A stretch of DNA of 7,738 nt from CAYYSY01 sp964474355. Lineage in GTDB: Bacteria > Myxococcota_A > UBA9160 > UBA4427. A program made the position numbers and the translations under genes. Below the pieces are notes generated by a model. It saw nothing but the letters and a program-made list of their open reading frames with translations. It made no database searches and was not told where the DNA came from. The stretch covers positions 1-7,738 of the forward strand of contig CAYYSY010000310.1 in the NCBI GenBank assembly GCA_964474355.1, read 5' to 3'. Below, piece by piece: positions 4,532 through 7,738 of this stretch; position 1 is the stretch's first letter; every line of letters begins with the position of its first letter.

Positions 4532-6613
4532 CTAGCTCGGCTCTTCGTCGTCGCCACCGGCGCTGAGGTCGGTGCCGGCTTCGCCGAAGAGGTTGTCCGG
4601 CAGCTCTCCGTCGCCGCCGTCGGACATCGCCGTCTCGCCCGCCGATGCGCGCGTCGGCGGCGCCTCCATCGGCACCGGGTCGTCGGGGCTGCCCGAGAGG
4701 TCGGGGGCGCTCACCGCGTGCGCGTCGCCTAGCCGGGGCTCGGTCGAGGCCATGTCGTCGAGAGAGATCTCGTCGAGCTCGAGTGCGGTGTCGTCGGCCA
4801 GGTCGATGTCCTCTTCGAGGTCGAGGTCGTCGCCTGTGTCGAGGGCCGGCGCCGGCTGAGCGGGCGCCGGGGCCGCGGGCTGCGGAGCGGGCGCTGCCGG
4901 GGCCGGCGGCGCGAGGTCGAGGTCGTCGGTCTCGAGGTCGGCTTCGCCGAAGTCGCTGGTATCGAGCTCGTCGTCGTCGTCCATGTCGAGGTCGACGTCG
5001 GCGCCGCCGCCCATGGGCGCCACGTCGGTCGCGCCGGCGGTGGCCACGCGGGCGGTCGGGTCGCTCTGCATGATCGCGTCGAGCTCGGATTCGGAGAGGC
5101 CCGACGAGAGCGTGATCGTCGTCGACGCCTGCTCGCCATTCGCCGGGTTCATGGCCATCACGTTCACGATGCCGTCGGCGTTGATCTCGAACGTCACGTC
5201 GATCTGAGTCTCGCCGCGGGGCGCGGGCTCGAAGCCGCTGAACGCGAACTGACCGAGCAGCTCGTTGCCGTCGGCCTGGCGGTCATCGCCCTGGTAGACC
5301 TTGATGATCACGCTCTCCTGCATGTCCTGGATCGTCGTGAACGACCGGGTCTGCTCGATCGGCACCGGCGTGTTGCGCTCGATGATCGGCTCGGCGAGGC
5401 CGCCGGCGACGCCGATGCGAAGATCGAGCGGCGTCACGTCGAGCAGCATCGAGTCCTGGCTCTCGGTGGCACCGACCAGCGAAGCGGCATGGATCGCGGC
5501 GCCCATCGCGACCACCTGATCGGGATCGACGTCGTGCTTGGGCTCCTGCTGGAAGTACGTCTTCACCGACTCGCGAATGACGGGCAGCCGCGTCGGACCG
5601 CCGACGAGGATCACGCCGTCGAGGTCGCGCGTCGTGAGGTCGCTCTGCTGGAGCGCCTCGTCGCAGACCTTGAACGTGCGCTGGATGAGATCCTGCACGA
5701 GGCTCGAGAACTCGGCCTGGCTGATCTTGCGCTCGAGGCCGTGGGTGTTGCCCTCTTCGTCGGTCAGCACGTCGTCGAGTCGGACCGTGACCTCGTCGTC
5801 GACCGAGAGGCCGTTCTTGGCCTTCTCCGCTGCCATCTTCAGCTTCTCGAACGCGTAGGGGTCGTTGCGCGGGTTGATGCCGGTCTTGGCGATGAACTCG
5901 TCTGCGAGCAGGTCGAGCACCCGATCGTCGAAGTCGTCGCCGCCGAGGAAGGTGTCACCGCAGGTGGCGAGCACCTCGAACACGTCGCGGCCGATCTCGA
6001 GCACCGAGATATCGAACGTGCCGCCGCCGAGGTCGTACACTGCGACCCGCTGATTGAGCGACTTGCCGAACCCGTAGGCGAGGGCGGCGGCAGTCGGCTC
6101 GTTCAGGATGCGGAGCACCTCGAGCCCGGCGATGCGGCCCGCGTCCTTGGTCGCCTGCCGCTGGTTGTCGTTGAAGTAGGCGGGCACGGTGATGACCGCC
6201 TTCTGGATCGGCTCACCGAGGTTCTGCTCGGCGATCTGCTTCATCTCGCGCAGCACCATCGCCGAGATCTCGGGCAGCGAGAACTCTTCTTCGCGGATCT
6301 GGATCCGGACGCTGTGGTTCGGCCCCTCGACGATCTCGTAGGCGAAGATGGCCTTGGCCTTCTTCACCTCTTCGCTGAACGAGTAACGGCCGATCAGGCG
6401 CTTCGCGCTCGACACCGTGTTCGCCGGGTCGTGGATGACGTTGGCCTTGGCCTGGTTGCCCACGCTGATCTCGCCGTTCTCCGAGAACGCCACCACGCTT
6501 GCGGTCGTGTGCTCGCTGAACGTATTGGGCATCACCTCGACGTTGCCCTCGCGCATGATCGCCACGCACGAGTTGCTCGTGCCCAGGTCGATCCCGACAG
6601 CCGTCTCCGCCAT
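4532..6613 (-). CDS. Hsp70 (DnaK-like) chaperone lacking the helical lid, with a long acidic disordered C-terminal tail
   Basis: A 693-residue protein starting MAETAVGIDLGTSNS. A further ATG lies in frame at 6739, but the 42 added residues are Arg-rich and unconserved-looking, and Hsp70s start just before GIDLG, so 6613 is chosen; GAGGGG lies about ten bases upstream. The ATPase domain is residues 1-385: GIDLGTSNS (7-15), Lys71 in KRLIGR, NEPTAAALAYG (171-181), DLGGGTFDIS (194-203) and VGGPTRLP (337-344). The catalytic positions equivalent to DnaK Asp8, Lys70, Glu171 and Thr199 are all kept. The linker is LLDVTPLDL (390-398), and the beta substrate-binding domain runs to about residue 505. 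The alpha-helical lid stops after LSESELDAIM; residues 520-693 are Asp/Glu-rich with DLDL-type repeats and an Ala/Pro stretch (569-590), and end in DDEEPS. DnaK normally continues with a lid of about 100 residues. A J-domain gene follows directly. This is a specialised cytosolic paralogue rather than the housekeeping DnaK; its clients are unknown. Confidence 0.93.
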   Translation of the reverse strand: MAETAVGIDLGTSNSCVAIMREGNVEVMPNTFSEHTTASVVAFSENGEISVGNQAKANVIHDPANTVSSAKRLIGRYSFSEEVKKAKAIFAYEIVEGPNHSVRIQIREEEFSLPEISAMVLREMKQIAEQNLGEPIQKAVITVPAYFNDNQRQATKDAGRIAGLEVLRILNEPTAAALAYGFGKSLNQRVAVYDLGGGTFDISVLEIGRDVFEVLATCGDTFLGGDDFDDRVLDLLADEFIAKTGINPRNDPYAFEKLKMAAEKAKNGLSVDDEVTVRLDDVLTDEEGNTHGLERKISQAEFSSLVQDLIQRTFKVCDEALQQSDLTTRDLDGVILVGGPTRLPVIRESVKTYFQQEPKHDVDPDQVVAMGAAIHAASLVGATESQDSMLLDVTPLDLRIGVAGGLAEPIIERNTPVPIEQTRSFTTIQDMQESVIIKVYQGDDRQADGNELLGQFAFSGFEPAPRGETQIDVTFEINADGIVNVMAMNPANGEQASTTITLSSGLSESELDAIMQSDPTARVATAGATDVAPMGGGADVDLDMDDDDELDTSDFGEADLETDDLDLAPPAPAAPAPQPAAPAPAQPAPALDTGDDLDLEEDIDLADDTALELDEISLDDMASTEPRLGDAHAVSAPDLSGSPDDPVPMEAPPTRASAGETAMSDGGDGELPDNLFGEAGTDLSAGGDDEEPS

Positions 6614-6741
6614 GTCTGCTCTACCCCTCTGGTCGCCGCCCGCTCGTATCGCGGAGGCGCGTGTCCCCGGTCCGGGCAGCGCGATCGCGCGCAGCTCGGC
6701 CCTGCGGGGGGACTCCCTCTCTCTCCTTCTTTCGGCCATCC

Positions 6742-6767
6742 GGAGGGCTGGCTGAATGGCTCCGAGC
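6742..6767 (+). other. tRNA-like 5' fragment (acceptor and D-arm pattern only)
   Basis: GGAGGGC (6742-6748), two bases, then GCT (6751-6753), loop GAATGGCTCCG, and AGC (6765-6767) follow the layout of the 5' end of a class II tRNA such as tRNA-Ser, with the A and GG expected in the D-loop. No anticodon arm with a proper seven-base loop, no T-arm and no matching acceptor strand (GCCCTCC) occur downstream. It is either a decayed tRNA remnant or a coincidence, and is not annotated as a tRNA. Confidence 0.2.
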
Positions 6768-6782
6768 CCCGCGCGAGGGGCA

Positions 6783-6812
6783 TTGGCCGCGTGAGACGCC
6801 CGGTGCTAAACG
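6783..6812 (+). promoter_or_regulatory. Candidate sigma70-type promoter of yebC-ruvC
   Basis: TTGGCC (6783-6788, four of six -35 bases) is followed after 18 bases by TAAACG (6807-6812). An extended -10 TG sits at 6804-6805, reading TGCTAAAC. The yebC ATG is 58 bases downstream of the -10. It is the best promoter-like sequence in the 257-base divergent region, but the -10 matches only three of six positions. No convincing promoter for the divergent hsp70 gene was found. Confidence 0.3.
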
Positions 6813-6870
6813 CAGGGGCCCGGCGGCCTGTTTCTGGCCTCACGAAGGCTGTCCCCGCGAGGAATTCCCC

Positions 6871-7623
6871 ATGTCCGGTCACTCCAAATGGTCGACGATC
6901 AAGCGGAAGAAGGGCGCCCTCGACGCCAAGCGCGGGAAGATCTTCACGAAGCTGATCCGAGAGCTGCAGACGGCGGCCCGGCTCAGCGGCGGCGATCCCG
7001 AGACCAACCCGCGGCTGCGCCTGGTGGTCGACAAGGCCAAGCAGGCCAACATGCCCAAGGACAATATCCAGCGGGCGATCCAGAAGGGCGCCGGCGGCTC
7101 CGAGGGAGAGGCGTTCGAGGAGGCGGTCTACGAGGGCTACGGCCCGGGTGGGACGGCGATCCTGATCGAGACGCTCTCGGACAACAAGAACCGCACGGTG
7201 GGCGACGTCCGCCACGTGCTCTCGAAGAACGGCGGCAATCTCGGTGCATCGGGCTGCGTGGCCTACCTCTTCGAGAAGCGCGGCCTGCTGGTCTTCGAGG
7301 GGGACGGGCTCGATGCCGACGCGATCCTGGAGGCCGCCCTCGATGCGGGCGCCGAAGACGTCGTCGAGGCCGAGGGCCATTGCGACGTGGTGACCGGAGC
7401 CACGGAGTTTCACGCCATCCAGGAAGCGCTCAAGCGCCAGGGGCTCGAGCCGGCATCCGCCGAGCTCACGATGGAGCCGTCGACGACGGTCACGCTCGTG
7501 GGCAAGGAGGCCGAGCAGATGCTGCGGCTGGCGGACGCGCTCGAAGACCTCGATGATGTGCAGAACTTCTACGCCAACTTCGACATTTCGGAGGAGGAGC
7601 TCGAGAGCTTCGCAAGCTCGTAG
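6871..7623 (+). CDS. yebC: YebC/PmpR family protein (translation factor or transcriptional regulator)
   Basis: A 250-residue protein of normal family length. The signature N-terminus MSGHSKWSTIKRKKGA is followed by KRGKIFTKLIREL (residues 20-32), MPKDNIQRAI (61-70), the highly conserved GYGPGGTAILIE (89-100) with DNKNRT (104-109), NGGNLGASGCVAYLFEKRG (120-138), and the C-terminal VQNFYANFDIS (230-240). The family was first described as DNA-binding regulators (PmpR); more recent work on some bacterial members indicates a role in relieving ribosome stalling at difficult motifs such as polyproline. It acts in the cytoplasm. The frame is open further upstream to 6661, but the true start is the ATG at 6871, set by the universal MSGHSKW start and by GAGGAA (6859-6864) six bases ahead. 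It lies 26 bases before ruvC on the same strand, as in many bacteria. Confidence 0.97.
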   Translation: MSGHSKWSTIKRKKGALDAKRGKIFTKLIRELQTAARLSGGDPETNPRLRLVVDKAKQANMPKDNIQRAIQKGAGGSEGEAFEEAVYEGYGPGGTAILIETLSDNKNRTVGDVRHVLSKNGGNLGASGCVAYLFEKRGLLVFEGDGLDADAILEAALDAGAEDVVEAEGHCDVVTGATEFHAIQEALKRQGLEPASAELTMEPSTTVTLVGKEAEQMLRLADALEDLDDVQNFYANFDISEEELESFASS

Positions 7624-7649
7624 CGCCGCGGGCGCACAGAGGAGGATAC

Positions 7650-7738
7650 ATGCGGGTCCTGGGGGTGGATCCCGGTTCCAGAGCGACGGGCTACGGAGTG
7701 ATCGATCGCCAGGCGGGCCAGGTCCGCCACGTGCGACA
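7650..7738 (+). CDS. ruvC: Crossover junction endodeoxyribonuclease RuvC (N-terminal 29 codons only)
   Basis: The first 29 codons read MRVLGVDPGSRATGYGVID and onwards, the characteristic RuvC N-terminus. Asp7 in GVDPG is the first of the acidic catalytic residues that bind the metal ion. RuvC is a dimeric nuclease that resolves Holliday junctions with the RuvAB branch-migration motor. The start is secured by AGGAGG at 7640-7645, four bases before the ATG. The gene is cut by the window end, so completeness cannot be judged. The yebC-ruvC order suggests ruvA and ruvB may follow outside the window. Confidence 0.95.
   Translation, partial: MRVLGVDPGSRATGYGVIDRQAGQVRHVR

Noticed and set aside
4960..4990. 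Run of GTC triplets inside the Hsp70 tail as a microsatellite
   Set aside because: It simply encodes a run of four aspartates and neighbouring acidic residues of the tail. It is short and interrupted, and has no sign of slippage or phase variation.
6679..6690. GCGCGATCGCGC palindrome upstream of Hsp70
   Set aside because: A perfect 12-bp palindrome, but made of CG/GATC steps that are abundant in this GC-rich DNA. It has no flanking symmetry and no promoter elements at the right distance.
6614..6739. Extended N-terminus of Hsp70 from the ATG at 6739
   Set aside because: The extra 42 residues are Arg-rich and unlike any Hsp70 leader, and GIDLG normally lies within about ten residues of the start. 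The ATG at 6613 fits.
6783..6809. CIRCE-like heat-shock operator (TTAGCACTC-N9-GAGTGCTAA)
   Set aside because: The spacing fits and the right half matches seven of nine bases (CGGTGCTAA), but the left half (TTGGCCGCG) matches only about four of nine and the two halves are not complementary. Treated as chance.
6661..6870. Extended N-terminus of YebC from the start at 6661
   Set aside because: The family starts at MSGHSKW, encoded from 6871, with a good ribosome-binding site directly ahead. The upstream part translates promoter and tRNA-like sequence (giving LAEWLRA, a peptide typical of mistranslated tRNA genes).
5489..6955. Long plus-strand open frame (488 codons) opposite the Hsp70 gene
   Set aside because: Antisense shadow of the Hsp70 ATPase domain. 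It also runs past the yebC start in another frame, so it cannot be a sensible gene.

Overview
This is a GC-rich (about two thirds G+C by eye), gene-dense stretch of bacterial chromosome. It holds five complete or nearly complete protein genes plus the first codons of a sixth. The lipoprotein-type N-terminus, the multihaem c-type cytochrome, the yebC-ruvC order, the extra Hsp70/J-protein pair and the thiolase/DUF35 pair would fit a Gram-negative bacterium of the former Deltaproteobacteria (Myxococcota or Desulfobacterota-like). That placement is an inference from gene content only and is weak.

Layout. Bases 1-1634 (minus) encode the N-terminal 544 residues of a predicted lipoprotein with two thioredoxin-fold domains followed by a multihaem cytochrome; its C-terminus lies beyond base 1. 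Bases 1635-1877 hold a good intrinsic terminator and a second long hairpin. Bases 1878-3550 (minus) are a two-gene unit: a DUF35 zinc-ribbon/OB-fold protein followed by an SCP2-type thiolase, a known partner pair in acyl-CoA chemistry. Bases 3551-3898 are a gap without a convincing gene; it contains a near-perfect 18-bp palindrome upstream of DUF35 and a larger inverted repeat. Bases 3899-6613 (minus) are an Hsp70 followed by a small J-domain protein, very likely a dedicated chaperone/co-chaperone pair. The Hsp70 has a normal ATPase domain and beta substrate-binding domain, but its helical lid is replaced by a long acidic, Pro/Ala-rich tail. Bases 6614-6870 are a divergent intergenic region. 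From 6871 the plus strand carries yebC and the first 29 codons of ruvC, the start of the classical yebC-ruvCAB cluster.

The genes do not form one pathway. The blocks are envelope redox/electron transfer, acyl-CoA carbon-carbon bond chemistry, protein folding, and translation/Holliday-junction processing. No CRISPR array, insertion sequence, phage gene, rRNA or intact tRNA was seen. The most notable items are the lidless acidic-tailed Hsp70 with its J partner, and the redoxin-redoxin-multihaem fusion, whose first redoxin domain has no active-site cysteines. I found no clearly new defence or mobile system.
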